Assembly (NCBI GenBank): GCA_000027065.2
Contig: FN543093.2
Location: 748,074-812,073, forward strand
Source of the DNA: Cronobacter turicensis z3032
Lineage (GTDB): Bacteria; Pseudomonadota; Gammaproteobacteria; Enterobacterales; Enterobacteriaceae
DNA length: 64,000 nt
Direction: 5' to 3'
The position numbers were made by a program, and so were the translations under genes. Below, one piece after another: positions 36,303 through 46,704 of the stretch (the stretch's first letter is position 1; each line of letters begins with the position of its first letter). Below the pieces are notes generated by a model. The model was not told the origin of the DNA. It saw nothing but the letters and a program-made list of their open reading frames with translations, and made no database searches.

Positions 36303-37555
36303 TTAAGGCGACGGACAGAAAACTGGTAGTTGGACTGGAGATTGGCACTGCGAAGGTCGCCGCTTTGGTAGGGGAAGTTCTGCCCGACGGTATGATCAAT
36401 ATCATTGGTGTGGGAAGCTGTCCGTCCCGCGGGATGGATAAAGGCGGCGTTAACGATCTGGAATCGGTGGTGAAGTGCGTTCAGCGCGCGATAGACCAGG
36501 CCGAGCTGATGGCGGATTGCCAGATCTCTTCCGTCTACCTGGCGCTTTCCGGCAAGCACATTAGCTGCCAGAACGAAATCGGCATGGTGCCGATCTCCGA
36601 AGAGGAAGTGACGCAGGAAGATGTTGAAAATGTTGTCCATACCGCAAAATCAGTACGCGTACGCGATGAACATCGCGTATTGCATGTGATTCCTCAGGAA
36701 TACGCTATTGATTACCAGGAAGGAATTAAAAACCCGGTGGGGTTATCCGGCGTTCGCATGCAGGCAAAAGTGCATTTAATCACCTGCCACAATGACATGG
36801 CGAAAAACATCGTCAAGGCAGTGGAACGTTGCGGCCTGAAAGTTGACCAACTTATTTTCGCGGGCCTGGCCTCCAGCTACTCCGTATTGACGGAAGATGA
36901 GCGTGAACTGGGCGTCTGCGTGGTAGATATCGGCGGTGGTACAATGGATATCGCGGTCTATACCGGCGGTGCGTTGCGTCACACTAAAGTGATTCCGTAT
37001 GCCGGTAATGTGGTGACCAGCGATATCGCTTATGCCTTCGGCACGCCGCCGAGCGATGCCGAGGCGATTAAAGTGCGCCACGGCTGCGCGCTGGGGTCGC
37101 TGGTCGGTAAAGACGAGAGTGTTGAAGTGCCGAGCGTGGGCGGTCGTCCGCCGCGCAGCCTCCAGCGTCAGACGCTGGCGGAAGTGATTGAGCCGCGTTA
37201 TACCGAGCTGCTTAATCTGGTAAACGAAGAAATTTTGCAGTTGCAGGAGCAGCTTCGCCAGCAGGGCGTGAAACATCATCTTGCGGCGGGGATTGTATTA
37301 ACGGGCGGCGCGGCGCAAATTGAAGGTCTGGCGGCGTGCGCGCAGCGGGTGTTCCATACGCAGGTGCGTATTGGACAGCCCTTAAATATTACTGGCCTTA
37401 CCGATTACGCCCAGGAGCCCTATTACTCCACGGCGGTGGGTTTACTGCATTATGGTAAAGAATCGCATCTCAGCGGTGAGGCGGAAGTGGAAAAACGAAC
37501 TTCAGTCGGCTCGTGGATCAAACGGATCAACAGCTGGCTGCGAAAAGAGTTTTAA
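36299..37555 (+). CDS. ftsA: cell division protein FtsA
   Basis: Actin-like ATPase that tethers FtsZ filaments to the membrane and recruits later divisome proteins. 418 residues. The phosphate-1 motif [15 protein letters not shown], phosphate-2 [17 protein letters not shown] and adenosine motif [14 protein letters not shown] are in order. The C-terminal amphipathic membrane-targeting helix [14 protein letters not shown] closes the protein. It is co-transcribed with ftsQ and ftsZ; a 63-nt leader with a hairpin separates it from ftsZ. Confidence 0.97.
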   Translation: MIKATDRKLVVGLEIGTAKVAALVGEVLPDGMINIIGVGSCPSRGMDKGGVNDLESVVKCVQRAIDQAELMADCQISSVYLALSGKHISCQNEIGMVPISEEEVTQEDVENVVHTAKSVRVRDEHRVLHVIPQEYAIDYQEGIKNPVGLSGVRMQAKVHLITCHNDMAKNIVKAVERCGLKVDQLIFAGLASSYSVLTEDERELGVCVVDIGGGTMDIAVYTGGALRHTKVIPYAGNVVTSDIAYAFGTPPSDAEAIKVRHGCALGSLVGKDESVEVPSVGGRPPRSLQRQTLAEVIEPRYTELLNLVNEEILQLQEQLRQQGVKHHLAAGIVLTGGAAQIEGLAACAQRVFHTQVRIGQPLNITGLTDYAQEPYYSTAVGLLHYGKESHLSGEAEVEKRTSVGSWIKRINSWLRKEF

Positions 37556-37564
37556 TTTTTTTCA

Positions 37565-37589
37565 GAGACCGGACAAAATTAGCGGTCTC
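37565..37589 (+). promoter_or_regulatory. hairpin in the ftsZ leader
   Basis: GAGACCG (37565-37571), an 11-nt loop, CGGTCTC (37583-37589): a perfect 7-bp stem between ftsA and ftsZ, about 20 nt upstream of the ftsZ ribosome site GGAGAG. No T run follows, so it is not an intrinsic terminator. From memory, E. coli has GAGGCCG/CGGCCTC at the same place, so the stem appears to be kept by paired changes. Confidence 0.7.
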
Positions 37590-37618
37590 AGGCGAAAGGC
37601 ACAAAACGGAGAGACATT

Positions 37619-38770
37619 ATGTTTGAACCTATGGAACTGACCAACGACGCGGTGATTAAAGTCATCGGCGTCGGTGGCGGCGGCGGTAATGCCGTAGAGC
37701 ACATGGTGCGCGAGCGCATCGAAGGTGTTGAGTTCTTCGCAGTCAACACCGATGCCCAGGCGCTGCGTAAAACCGCAGTCGGCCAGACTATCCAGATTGG
37801 TAGCGGCATCACTAAAGGTTTGGGCGCGGGCGCCAACCCGGAAGTCGGTCGCAACGCTGCGGAAGAAGACCGCGAAGCGCTGCGCGCCGCATTAGATGGC
37901 GCTGATATGGTGTTTATCGCAGCCGGCATGGGCGGCGGCACAGGCACCGGCGCTGCGCCGGTTGTCGCTGAAGTGGCGAAAGACCTCGGCATTCTGACCG
38001 TGGCTGTCGTGACCAAGCCGTTTAACTTTGAAGGCAAAAAGCGTATGGCTTTTGCCGAACAGGGTATTGCCGAGCTCTCCCGTCATGTCGACTCCCTGAT
38101 TACCATTCCTAACGACAAGCTGCTGAAAGTGCTGGGTCGTGGGATCTCTCTGCTGGACGCGTTCGGCGCGGCCAACGACGTGCTGAAAGGGGCGGTGCAG
38201 GGTATCGCCGAGCTGATTACGCGTCCGGGTCTGATGAACGTCGACTTTGCAGATGTGCGTACCGTGATGTCTGAAATGGGTTACGCCATGATGGGCTCGG
38301 GTGTCGCAAGCGGCGAAGACCGGGCAGAAGAAGCGGCCGAAATGGCTATCTCCAGCCCGCTGCTGGAAGATATCGATCTGTCCGGCGCGCGCGGCGTTCT
38401 GGTCAACATCACGGCGGGCTTCGACCTGCGTCTTGATGAGTTCGAAACCGTGGGTAACACCATCCGTGCCTTCGCATCGGATAACGCCACCGTGGTTATC
38501 GGTACGTCTCTCGACCCGGATATGAACGACGAACTGCGCGTAACGGTTGTTGCGACCGGTATCGGCATGGATAAGCGTCCTGAAATCACCCTGGTGACCA
38601 ACAAACAGACGCAGCAGCCTGCAATGGATCGTTATCAGCAGCACGGTATGGCCCCGCTGACCCAGGAGCAGAAACCAGCTTCTAAAGTGGTTAACGACCC
38701 GACGCCGCAGACGGCGAAAGAGCCAGATTATCTGGATATCCCGGCGTTTCTGCGTAAGCAGGCTGATTAA
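37619..38770 (+). CDS. ftsZ: cell division protein FtsZ
   Basis: Tubulin-like GTPase that forms the Z-ring. 383 residues, as in E. coli. GTP-binding signature GGGTGTG at 105-111 and the T7 synergy-loop region NVDFADVRTVMSEMG are conserved. A variable linker (from about 317) precedes the C-terminal core peptide DYLDIPAFLRKQAD that binds FtsA, ZipA and MinC. The start codon follows GGAGAG. End of the dcw cluster; lpxC has its own promoter downstream. Confidence 0.98.
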   Translation: MFEPMELTNDAVIKVIGVGGGGGNAVEHMVRERIEGVEFFAVNTDAQALRKTAVGQTIQIGSGITKGLGAGANPEVGRNAAEEDREALRAALDGADMVFIAAGMGGGTGTGAAPVVAEVAKDLGILTVAVVTKPFNFEGKKRMAFAEQGIAELSRHVDSLITIPNDKLLKVLGRGISLLDAFGAANDVLKGAVQGIAELITRPGLMNVDFADVRTVMSEMGYAMMGSGVASGEDRAEEAAEMAISSPLLEDIDLSGARGVLVNITAGFDLRLDEFETVGNTIRAFASDNATVVIGTSLDPDMNDELRVTVVATGIGMDKRPEITLVTNKQTQQPAMDRYQQHGMAPLTQEQKPASKVVNDPTPQTAKEPDYLDIPAFLRKQAD

Positions 38771-38784
38771 GAATAAGCCGGAAG

Positions 38785-38813
38785 TTGGGCAGATGCGCTC
38801 TTTGTGCTAAAAT
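38785..38813 (+). promoter_or_regulatory. candidate lpxC promoter
   Basis: TTGGGC (38785-38790), a 17-nt spacer and TAAAAT (38808-38813) lie between ftsZ and lpxC, 58 nt before the lpxC start codon. Assigned on sequence and spacing only. Confidence 0.6.
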
Positions 38814-38850
38814 GCCCCACCGGTTGTGATGTACACTATCGGTAAGGTGA

Positions 38851-39789
<939 letters not shown>

Positions 39790-39808
39790 CCGCATAGTTT
39801 GACTAAAG

Positions 39809-39861
39809 ACGACTGGTAGACCAGGTACTCTCTCCGGCCTGTGTTCACCAGTCGTTTTTTT
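39809..39861 (+). terminator. lpxC terminator
   Basis: ACGACTGGT (39809-39817) pairs with ACCAGTCGT (39847-39855) across a long internal segment, followed by a T run to 39861. It starts 19 nt after the lpxC stop codon. Confidence 0.8.
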
Positions 39862-40067
39862 ATTGCTTTCAGACCGCCATTTTTCTCTTCGCCTTTTATC
39901 CTGCTTTACCATCTCCCTGCTGATGATTAACTGCTGGTTTCTTGTGCGGATTGCGTAAGGTATCGCAGCGATACTGCTGCCGCCTCGCGGGAATGATGGT
40001 AATATTTATGCCCTTATTAACAGATAACATAACGCGGGCGCAGGCCAGCGTTATCCGGTGGGTTACA

Positions 40068-40571
40068 GTGCCTGGTATATTCACGCGTTGGCGACAGTTA
40101 GGAAGACGCTATTTCTGGCCGCATCTCCTTTTGGGGATGGTCGCGGCCAGTCTTGGCCTGCCTGCGCTCAATAATAACGCTGAACCCGCCGCGCCTGCTG
40201 AGGCCAGCACCAGCCATACTGGTACGTTGCGCAGTTTCGACTCACTGGCGCTCATCGGTGAAACCTCACGCCGTTCTGCGGCGTTCGGTGTGGATTACTG
40301 GCAGCAGCACGCTATTCGTACCGTTATCCGTCATCTCTCTTTCGCCATGGCGCCGCAGGCGCTACCAATGGCGATGGAAGAAAGCCTGCCGTTGAATGCG
40401 CAGCATCTCGCGCTGCTGGATACGCTCAGCGCGATGCTGACGCAGGATTTGCAGCCTGCCGCTACGCAGGTGCGGCCCGCACCGCGTTTGCTTCCTCATC
40501 TTTCCTTTACGGTTTCCACCTGGATTCGCCAGGTTCAGGGTATCCGCGCCGGTCCTCGTCTCCTCGCCTGA
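40068..40571 (+). CDS. secM: SecM secretion monitor (translation arrest peptide)
   Basis: Exported peptide whose translational arrest raises secA expression when secretion is slow. The arrest motif is intact: F147, W152-I153, and GIRAGP at 158-163, conforming to FXXXXWIXXXXGIRAGP. The start is GTG at 40068 (GGTGGG upstream), giving a 167-residue product that aligns with E. coli SecM (170 aa) from the PGI.TRWRQ start. The frame is open further upstream, but that part has no homology. An unusual signal sequence [21 protein letters not shown] occupies about 14-34. secA follows 57 nt after the stop. Confidence 0.95.
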   Translation: MPGIFTRWRQLGRRYFWPHLLLGMVAASLGLPALNNNAEPAAPAEASTSHTGTLRSFDSLALIGETSRRSAAFGVDYWQQHAIRTVIRHLSFAMAPQALPMAMEESLPLNAQHLALLDTLSAMLTQDLQPAATQVRPAPRLLPHLSFTVSTWIRQVQGIRAGPRLLA

Positions 40572-40612
40572 GTATTATCGTTTTTATTTATTTCATTTTT
40601 GCCTGTGCGAGG
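40562..40612 (+). promoter_or_regulatory. secM-secA intergenic mRNA hairpin
   Basis: CCTCGC (40562-40567) at the secM 3' end can pair with GCGAGG (40607-40612) just before the secA ribosome site (around 40613-40620). A ribosome arrested on SecM would cover the left arm and free the secA initiation region, as established for E. coli. The pairing is seen in the sequence; the mechanism is by analogy. Confidence 0.7.
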
Positions 40613-40628
40613 CTTCAGAGAATTTATT

Positions 40629-43334
40629 ATGTTAATCAAAATGTTAACCAAGGTATTTGGTAGCCGTAACGATCGTACCTTACGTCGTATGCGTAAGGCC
40701 GTGACGCTTATTAACGGCATGGAACCGGCGCTGGAAAAGCTTTCCGATGAAGAGCTGAAAGCAAAAACCGCAGAATTCCGCGCGCGCCTGGAAAAAGGCG
40801 AAACGCTGGAAAGTCTGCTGCCGGAAGCCTTCGCGGTAGTGCGTGAAGCGAGCAAACGTGTCTTTGGCATGCGCCACTTTGACGTACAGCTGCTTGGCGG
40901 TATGGTGCTTAACGATCGCTGCATCGCAGAGATGCGTACTGGTGAAGGTAAAACACTGACGGCGACGCTGCCTGCCTACCTGAACGCGCTGACCGGCAAA
41001 GGCGTTCACGTGGTAACCGTCAACGACTATCTGGCGCAGCGTGACGCCGAAAACAACCGTCCGCTGTTTGAATTCTTAGGCATGAGCGTTGCTGTGAACA
41101 TGTCTGGCATGCCTGCCCCGGCCAAACGCGAAGCTTACGCCGCGGATATCACCTACGGCACCAACAACGAATATGGTTTTGACTACCTGCGCGACAACAT
41201 GGCCTTCAGCCCGGAAGAGCGCGTACAGCGTAAGCTTCACTATGCGCTGGTGGATGAGGTCGACTCCATTCTTATCGATGAAGCGCGTACGCCGCTGATT
41301 ATCTCCGGCCCGGCCGAAGACAGCTCCGAGCTTTACAAGAAAGTGAACAAAATCATCCCGTATCTGGTGCGTCAGGAGAAAGAAGACTCCGATACATTCC
41401 AGGGTGAAGGCCACTTCTCGGTAGATGAAAAAGCACGTCAGGTTAACCTGACCGAGCGCGGCCTGGTGCTGGTTGAAGAGCTGCTGGTGAAAGAAGGCAT
41501 CATGGACGAAGGCGAATCGCTCTACTCGCCGGGCAATATCATGCTGATGCATCACGTCACCGCCGCGCTGCGCGCGCACGTACTCTTTACCCGCGACGTT
41601 GACTACATCGTTAAAGATGGCGAAGTTATTATCGTCGATGAGCACACCGGCCGTACCATGCAGGGGCGTCGCTGGTCTGATGGTCTGCATCAGGCTGTAG
41701 AAGCCAAAGAAGGCGTTGAAATCCAGAATGAAAACCAGACGCTGGCTTCCATCACCTTCCAGAACTATTTCCGTCTGTATGAAAAACTGGCGGGGATGAC
41801 AGGTACTGCGGATACCGAAGCGTTTGAATTCAGCTCAATCTATAAACTGGATACCGTCGTAGTTCCGACCAACCGTCCGATGATTCGTAAAGATCTGCCG
41901 GATCTGGTCTATATGACCGAAGCTGAGAAGATCGATGCGATCATCGAAGATATTAAAGACCGTACTGCGAAAGGTCAGCCGGTTCTGGTAGGGACTATCT
42001 CCATCGAGAAATCCGAAGTGATTTCTGAGGCGCTGACCAAAGCAGGCATCGAACACAACGTCCTGAACGCCAAATTCCATGCCCGCGAAGCAGATATCGT
42101 CGCGCAGGCGGGTTATCCGGGCGCAGTCACCATCGCAACTAACATGGCAGGCCGTGGTACCGACATCATGCTGGGCGGTAGCTGGCAGGCGGAAATCGCC
42201 GAGCTGGAAGCGCCGGGCGAAGAGCAGATTGCGCAGATCAAAGCCGACTGGCAGAAACGCCACGACGCGGTGCTGGCCTCCGGCGGTCTGCATATCATCG
42301 GTACCGAGCGTCACGAATCGCGTCGTATCGATAACCAGTTGCGCGGCCGTTCCGGTCGTCAGGGCGATCCGGGTTCTTCCCGTTTCTATCTCTCCATGGA
42401 AGATGCGCTGATGCGTATTTTCGCCTCGGATCGCGTTGCCAACATGATGCGTAAACTGGGCATGAAGCCTGGCGAAGCGATTGAACACCCATGGGTGACT
42501 AAAGCGATTGCTAACGCGCAGCGCAAAGTAGAAAGCCGCAACTTCGACATTCGTAAACAACTGCTGGAATACGATGACGTTGCCAACGATCAGCGCCGTG
42601 CTATCTACACCCAGCGTAACGAACTGCTGGATGTGGCTGACATCAGCGACACCATCAACAGCATCCGCGAAGACGTTTTCAAAGCAACCATCGATGCCCA
42701 TATCCCGCCGCAGTCGCTGGAAGAGATGTGGGATATTCCGGGTCTGGAAGAGCGCCTGAAAAACGACTTCGATCTGGAGCTGCCTATTGCGCAATGGCTC
42801 GATAAAGAGCCGGACCTGCATGAAGAAACGCTGCGTGAGCGTATTCTTGAAAGCGCGAAAGAAGTTTACGCCCGTAAAGAAGACGTCGTGGGCGCTGAGA
42901 TGATGCGTCACTTCGAAAAAGGCGTGATGCTTCAGACGCTCGATTCTCTGTGGAAAGAGCACCTGGCGGCGATGGATTACCTGCGCCAGGGGATTCACCT
43001 GCGTGGCTATGCGCAGAAAGATCCGAAGCAGGAATATAAGCGTGAATCGTTCGCCATGTTTGCGGCTATGCTGGAATCGCTGAAATATGAAGTCATCAGC
43101 ACCATCAGCAAAGTGCAGGTGCGTATGCCGGAAGAAGTGGAAGCGATGGAGCAGCAGCGCCGTGAAGAGGCGGAGCGCCTGGCGCAGATGCAGCAGCTTA
43201 GTCATCAGGACGACGAAACCGCCGCAGCCGCAGCACTGGCTGAGCAGACCGGCGAACGTAAAGTCGGCCGCAACGATCCATGCCCGTGCGGCTCCGGTAA
43301 AAAGTATAAGCAGTGCCACGGCCGCTTAAGCTAA
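40629..43334 (+). CDS. secA: preprotein translocase ATPase SecA
   Basis: Motor of the SecYEG translocon. 901 residues, as in E. coli. Walker A GEGKT at 105-109 with Lys108, [16 protein letters not shown] (Walker B and the preprotein cross-linking region), [12 protein letters not shown] and [18 protein letters not shown] helicase motifs, and the C-terminal zinc-binding tail [14 protein letters not shown] that contacts SecB. The ATG at 40629 yields [18 protein letters not shown]; an upstream in-frame start at 40599 would add ten residues absent from the family. Translation is coupled to secM. Confidence 0.98.
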   Translation: MLIKMLTKVFGSRNDRTLRRMRKAVTLINGMEPALEKLSDEELKAKTAEFRARLEKGETLESLLPEAFAVVREASKRVFGMRHFDVQLLGGMVLNDRCIAEMRTGEGKTLTATLPAYLNALTGKGVHVVTVNDYLAQRDAENNRPLFEFLGMSVAVNMSGMPAPAKREAYAADITYGTNNEYGFDYLRDNMAFSPEERVQRKLHYALVDEVDSILIDEARTPLIISGPAEDSSELYKKVNKIIPYLVRQEKEDSDTFQGEGHFSVDEKARQVNLTERGLVLVEELLVKEGIMDEGESLYSPGNIMLMHHVTAALRAHVLFTRDVDYIVKDGEVIIVDEHTGRTMQGRRWSDGLHQAVEAKEGVEIQNENQTLASITFQNYFRLYEKLAGMTGTADTEAFEFSSIYKLDTVVVPTNRPMIRKDLPDLVYMTEAEKIDAIIEDIKDRTAKGQPVLVGTISIEKSEVISEALTKAGIEHNVLNAKFHAREADIVAQAGYPGAVTIATNMAGRGTDIMLGGSWQAEIAELEAPGEEQIAQIKADWQKRHDAVLASGGLHIIGTERHESRRIDNQLRGRSGRQGDPGSSRFYLSMEDALMRIFASDRVANMMRKLGMKPGEAIEHPWVTKAIANAQRKVESRNFDIRKQLLEYDDVANDQRRAIYTQRNELLDVADISDTINSIREDVFKATIDAHIPPQSLEEMWDIPGLEERLKNDFDLELPIAQWLDKEPDLHEETLRERILESAKEVYARKEDVVGAEMMRHFEKGVMLQTLDSLWKEHLAAMDYLRQGIHLRGYAQKDPKQEYKRESFAMFAAMLESLKYEVISTISKVQVRMPEEVEAMEQQRREEAERLAQMQQLSHQDDETAAAAALAEQTGERKVGRNDPCPCGSGKKYKQCHGRLS

Positions 43335-43355
43335 CCGGCTGTTAACCGACATAAA

Positions 43356-43380
43356 AGGCGCAGATATCTGCGCCTTTTTT
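43356..43380 (+). terminator. secA terminator
   Basis: A perfect 20-nt palindrome AGGCGCAGATATCTGCGCCT with a preceding A run and following T run. It stands between secA and mutT, so mutT translation depends on read-through or an unseen promoter. Confidence 0.88.
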
Positions 43381-43394
43381 ACAGGAAGAAAAGC

Positions 43395-43787
43395 ATGAAA
43401 AAATTACAAATTGCGGTGGGTATCGTGCGTAACGCAAAGGGCGAAATCTTTATTACGCAGCGCGCCGCCGATGCGCACATGGCGAATAAATGGGAATTCC
43501 CTGGCGGTAAGATTGAAGCGGGCGAAACGCCTGAAGCGGCGCTTCGCCGCGAGCTTCAGGAAGAGACCGGGATTACAGTAACTTCCGCCGCCCTGTTTGA
43601 AACGCTGGACTATGAATTCCCGGATCGCCACGTCAGCCTGTGGTTTTACCTGGTCGAAAGCTGGGAAGGGGAGCCGTGGGGGAAAGAAGGGCAGCCGGGA
43701 CACTGGGTGCATCAGCAGGCTCTGGACGCGCAGGCGTTTCCGCCTGCCAACGAGCCCGTGATTACTAAGCTTCGCGCGCAGCCTTAA
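43395..43787 (+). CDS. mutT: 8-oxo-dGTP diphosphatase MutT
   Basis: Nudix hydrolase that removes 8-oxo-dGTP from the nucleotide pool and prevents A:T to C:G transversions. 130 residues. The Nudix box runs at about 38-60: [20 protein letters not shown] followed by TGI, fitting GX5EX7REUXEEXGU. AGGAAG lies ahead of the ATG. The last 4 nt overlap the 3' end of convergent yacG. Confidence 0.96.
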   Translation: MKKLQIAVGIVRNAKGEIFITQRAADAHMANKWEFPGGKIEAGETPEAALRRELQEETGITVTSAALFETLDYEFPDRHVSLWFYLVESWEGEPWGKEGQPGHWVHQQALDAQAFPPANEPVITKLRAQP

Positions 43788-43984
43788 GGCTGATTGTCTT
43801 CCTCGCTCCAGCCGTCAGTGTCGGAGCGATCGCCGCTGCTGGGAATACGTTTCTCTTCAGCGGCCCACTCTCCCAGATCGATAAGCCGGCAGCGGTTTGA
43901 ACAGAACGGACGAAACGGGCTTTGCTCACCCCAGATAACTTCTTTGCCGCAGGTCGGGCAGTTAACGATGGTTACGTCTGACAT
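43784..43984 (-). CDS. yacG: DNA gyrase inhibitor YacG (zinc protein)
   Basis: Small zinc-binding protein reported to bind GyrB and inhibit gyrase. 66 residues with a four-cysteine site, Cys9, Cys12, Cys28 and Cys32 (NCPTCGK...[15 protein letters not shown]). The ATG at 43984 is preferred over the adjacent one at 43987 because of spacing from AAGGA and agreement with E. coli YacG (65 aa, [14 protein letters not shown]). Third gene of the coaE-zapD-yacG operon; 9 nt separate it from zapD. Confidence 0.94.
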   Translation of the reverse strand: MSDVTIVNCPTCGKEVIWGEQSPFRPFCSNRCRLIDLGEWAAEEKRIPSSGDRSDTDGWSEEDNQP

Positions 43985-43993
43985 CATAATTCC

Positions 43994-44737
43994 TTAGCAA
44001 CAGGCCAGTTCAAAATCGAAACGTTCCGGTACGCGCCCGTGCTCGCTGTCGAGCGGCATAAAACGGATCGCGAAACGGCTCTTATGGCCGGAAATCTGTG
44101 GGTAAAGCGCTTCTTCAAGCGGGAGTTGCAGGCGCAGAAGATCGGCATCATCGCCGTTATCCTGATAAAACCCGTTCAGGCTGGTTTGTTTGCGAAACGG
44201 CGCTGACTGGCGGATAAGATCCAGGATCATATCCAGCGTGTACGTCAGGGGTTGCAGCGTGGCAAGCCAGCAGTTTACCTGAACGTCACGCTCTTCCTGT
44301 GGTGAGCAGAGCCAGACGTGCAGCAGCGGTAAATCGAAGCTGCAACAACCGCCGGGGATACTCAGGCGCTGACGCACCAGGGCGATAAGGCGATCTTCAC
44401 GCAATGTCTGCCCGAGGCGAGGCGCAGCCATCAACATGCTGCTGCGCGCTTTCAGTTCGTGGCGCAGCGACTCAATGCGTTCGTTATCCACCCCCGGCAC
44501 TTCTGCCCAGCTTTGCAGCTTGCGCTGCTGGCGTTCAAGCTCTTTCAGGAGTTCAGTGCGGGTATCGCCGCGCTCAAAGACATCCAGCAAATCGCCCACG
44601 TTGCGAAAGAAGTGCAGCGCAGAGGCATGATCGCTGACAGGCAGCAGCGCTTTCATTTGCTGGATGAGAAATTCGATACGCAGCCAGGTGCGCATTTTTT
44701 CATTCAGGGGATGTTCAAAAAGAACGTGAGTCTGCAT
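43994..44737 (-). CDS. zapD: cell division protein ZapD (FtsZ bundling)
   Basis: Cytoplasmic FtsZ-binding protein that cross-links filaments and stabilises the Z-ring. 247 residues, as in E. coli ZapD (YacF). The N-terminus [20 protein letters not shown] and the internal [17 protein letters not shown] segment identify the family. The start codon shares one base with the coaE stop codon (TAATG), so translation is probably coupled. Confidence 0.95.
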   Translation of the reverse strand: MQTHVLFEHPLNEKMRTWLRIEFLIQQMKALLPVSDHASALHFFRNVGDLLDVFERGDTRTELLKELERQQRKLQSWAEVPGVDNERIESLRHELKARSSMLMAAPRLGQTLREDRLIALVRQRLSIPGGCCSFDLPLLHVWLCSPQEERDVQVNCWLATLQPLTYTLDMILDLIRQSAPFRKQTSLNGFYQDNGDDADLLRLQLPLEEALYPQISGHKSRFAIRFMPLDSEHGRVPERFDFELACC

Positions 44738-45357
44738 TACTTATTTTCCTGTGGTACGGCCTGCGCCGCCAGTTGCAGATAGCGTTGATGCAGATGTGCC
44801 ACATCCAGAGCTATCGTATCCGGCGAGCCGTTATTATCTATGACGTCATCAGCAACCGCTAACCGGGCCTCGCGTGATGCCTGCGCGTTGAGGATAAGCT
44901 CTGCATGCTCCCGGGAAACCCCATCGCGCTGCATGGTGCGCTGTATCTGCGTTTCTGGCGTGACATCCACCACCAGCACGCGGTTAGCTTTACTGTGTAA
45001 TTGGTTCTCAAGCAGCAGCGGAACGACCCAAAGCACATAGGCTGACGCGGCGCGCGTCATTTCCGCTTGTGTCTGCTGATGAATAAGCGGGTGCAGGAGC
45101 CCGTTCAGCCAGGCTTTTTCCTGCGGGCTCGAAAAGATGATTTCGCGCAGCGCACGACGATTGAGTGTGCCGTCGGGGAGACAAATGGTCGGCCCAAAAT
45201 GCCCGATAATGGCGTTCAGTCCGGGCGTGCCAGGCTCGACGACCTGACGAGCGATGATATCGGCATCGACAACGGTAACGCCGAGATGGGCGAAGGCGTC
45301 GGCGACTGTACTTTTGCCGCTTCCGATACCGCCCGTCAGTGCTACCGTATAAACCAT
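44737..45357 (-). CDS. coaE: dephospho-CoA kinase
   Basis: Final step of coenzyme A synthesis, phosphorylating dephospho-CoA at the 3'-hydroxyl. 206 residues, as in E. coli. P-loop GGIGSGKS at 9-16, the [15 protein letters not shown] substrate-binding segment, and PLLLENQL. First gene of coaE-zapD-yacG, divergent from guaC with 264 nt between them. Confidence 0.96.
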   Translation of the reverse strand: MVYTVALTGGIGSGKSTVADAFAHLGVTVVDADIIARQVVEPGTPGLNAIIGHFGPTICLPDGTLNRRALREIIFSSPQEKAWLNGLLHPLIHQQTQAEMTRAASAYVLWVVPLLLENQLHSKANRVLVVDVTPETQIQRTMQRDGVSREHAELILNAQASREARLAVADDVIDNNGSPDTIALDVAHLHQRYLQLAAQAVPQENK

Positions 45358-45521
45358 AAAGCCATCATCCCGAATTGTTGGAATAAACTAAACAGCATGA
45401 AAATATTTATTTTTCAGTCTGTTAAAAGAAGCGATAAACACCGCCAACGGGCTCGTTTATCGACCTCGCGCGCAAGGTAAATTTATAGGATTGTAGCGTA
45501 AAAAAGAGCGCTTTCGCAGTC

Positions 45522-45549
45522 TTGCGGCGCCATTATTAGTGCGTATGAT
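45522..45549 (+). promoter_or_regulatory. candidate guaC promoter
   Basis: TTGCGG (45522-45527), a 16-nt spacer and TATGAT (45544-45549), 73 nt before the guaC start codon. This is the best match in the 264-nt coaE-guaC gap; the rest of that gap holds no gene I can support. Confidence 0.55.
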
Positions 45550-45621
45550 AACGTCACTGGAGTTGGCAGTTGTCCCGCCGCACACGTTACGCGCTCATCG
45601 CCATTAACCCAGGAATCGCAA

Positions 45622-46665
45622 ATGCGTATTGAAGAAGATTTGAAGTTAGGTTTTAAAGACGTTCTTATCCGCCCGAAACGCTCTACCCTCAAAAGCCGCT
45701 CTGATGTTGAACTTGAGCGTCAGTTCACCTTTAAACATTCCCGCGTTCAATGGTCTGGTGTTCCGATCATCGCAGCCAATATGGATACCGTTGGTACTTT
45801 CGCAATGGCGCAGTCGCTGGCGGCGTTCGATATCCTGACGGCGGTGCATAAACATTACAGCGTGCAGGACTGGGCCGGGTTTATCCAGTCCGTGTCGGCA
45901 GATGTGCTGAAGCATATCATGGTGTCGACCGGTACTTCCGATGCCGATTTTGAAAAAACCAAAGAAATCCTCGCGCTTTCTCCGTCCTTACAATTTATCT
46001 GTATCGATGTTGCGAACGGCTACTCAGAGCATTTCGTTCAGTTCGTCGCGAAAGCGCGTGCCGCCTGGCCTGATAAAGCGATCATCGCAGGCAATGTCGT
46101 TACCGGCGAAATGTGCGAAGAACTGATCCTGGCGGGCGCCGATATCGTTAAAGTCGGTATTGGGCCGGGATCTGTCTGCACCACACGCGTAAAAACCGGT
46201 GTGGGCTATCCGCAGCTTTCTGCTGTTATCGAATGTGCGGATGCCGCACACGGTCTCGGTGGTCAGATAATCAGCGACGGCGGCTGCACCGTACCGGGCG
46301 ACGTGGCGAAAGCCTTCGGCGGCGGCGCGGACTTCGTTATGTTAGGCGGTATGCTGGCAGGCCATGACGAAAGCGGCGGCACTGTGGTTGAGCAGAACGG
46401 CGAAAAATTCATGCTCTTCTACGGTATGAGTTCCGAATCTGCGATGAACCGCCACGTCGGCGGCGTAGCGCAATACCGTGCCGCAGAAGGCAAAACGGTG
46501 AAACTACCGCTGCGCGGCCCAGTGGAAGACACGGCGCGCGATATCATGGGCGGCCTGCGTTCTGCCTGTACCTATGTCGGGGCCTCCCGTCTGAAAGAGC
46601 TGACCAAGCGCACCACGTTTATTCGCGTGCAGGAGCAGGAAAACCGGGTGTTTAACAGCCTCTGA
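45622..46665 (+). CDS. guaC: GMP reductase
   Basis: NADPH-dependent deamination of GMP to IMP in purine salvage. 347 residues, as in E. coli. The active-site thioimidate Cys186 lies in [11 protein letters not shown] (counted here). The IMPDH/GMPR barrel is recognisable from [20 protein letters not shown] through [21 protein letters not shown]. No CBS domains are inserted, which separates it from IMP dehydrogenase. A hairpin follows between guaC and the convergent hofC. Confidence 0.97.
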   Translation: MRIEEDLKLGFKDVLIRPKRSTLKSRSDVELERQFTFKHSRVQWSGVPIIAANMDTVGTFAMAQSLAAFDILTAVHKHYSVQDWAGFIQSVSADVLKHIMVSTGTSDADFEKTKEILALSPSLQFICIDVANGYSEHFVQFVAKARAAWPDKAIIAGNVVTGEMCEELILAGADIVKVGIGPGSVCTTRVKTGVGYPQLSAVIECADAAHGLGGQIISDGGCTVPGDVAKAFGGGADFVMLGGMLAGHDESGGTVVEQNGEKFMLFYGMSSESAMNRHVGGVAQYRAAEGKTVKLPLRGPVEDTARDIMGGLRSACTYVGASRLKELTKRTTFIRVQEQENRVFNSL

Positions 46666-46678
46666 ACCGGTAAATATG

Positions 46679-46704
46679 ATGCTGGCGCTTCTTTGCGCCA
46701 GCAT
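46679..46704. terminator. stem between convergent guaC and hofC
   Basis: Perfect 10-bp stem ATGCTGGCGC / GCGCCAGCAT with a 6-nt loop. Its right arm touches the hofC stop codon. No strong T run follows on either strand, so it is a probable but weak bidirectional terminator. Confidence 0.6.

Noticed and set aside
41835..43319. 494-codon open frame antisense to secA
   Set aside because: Entirely inside secA, and no recognisable domain.
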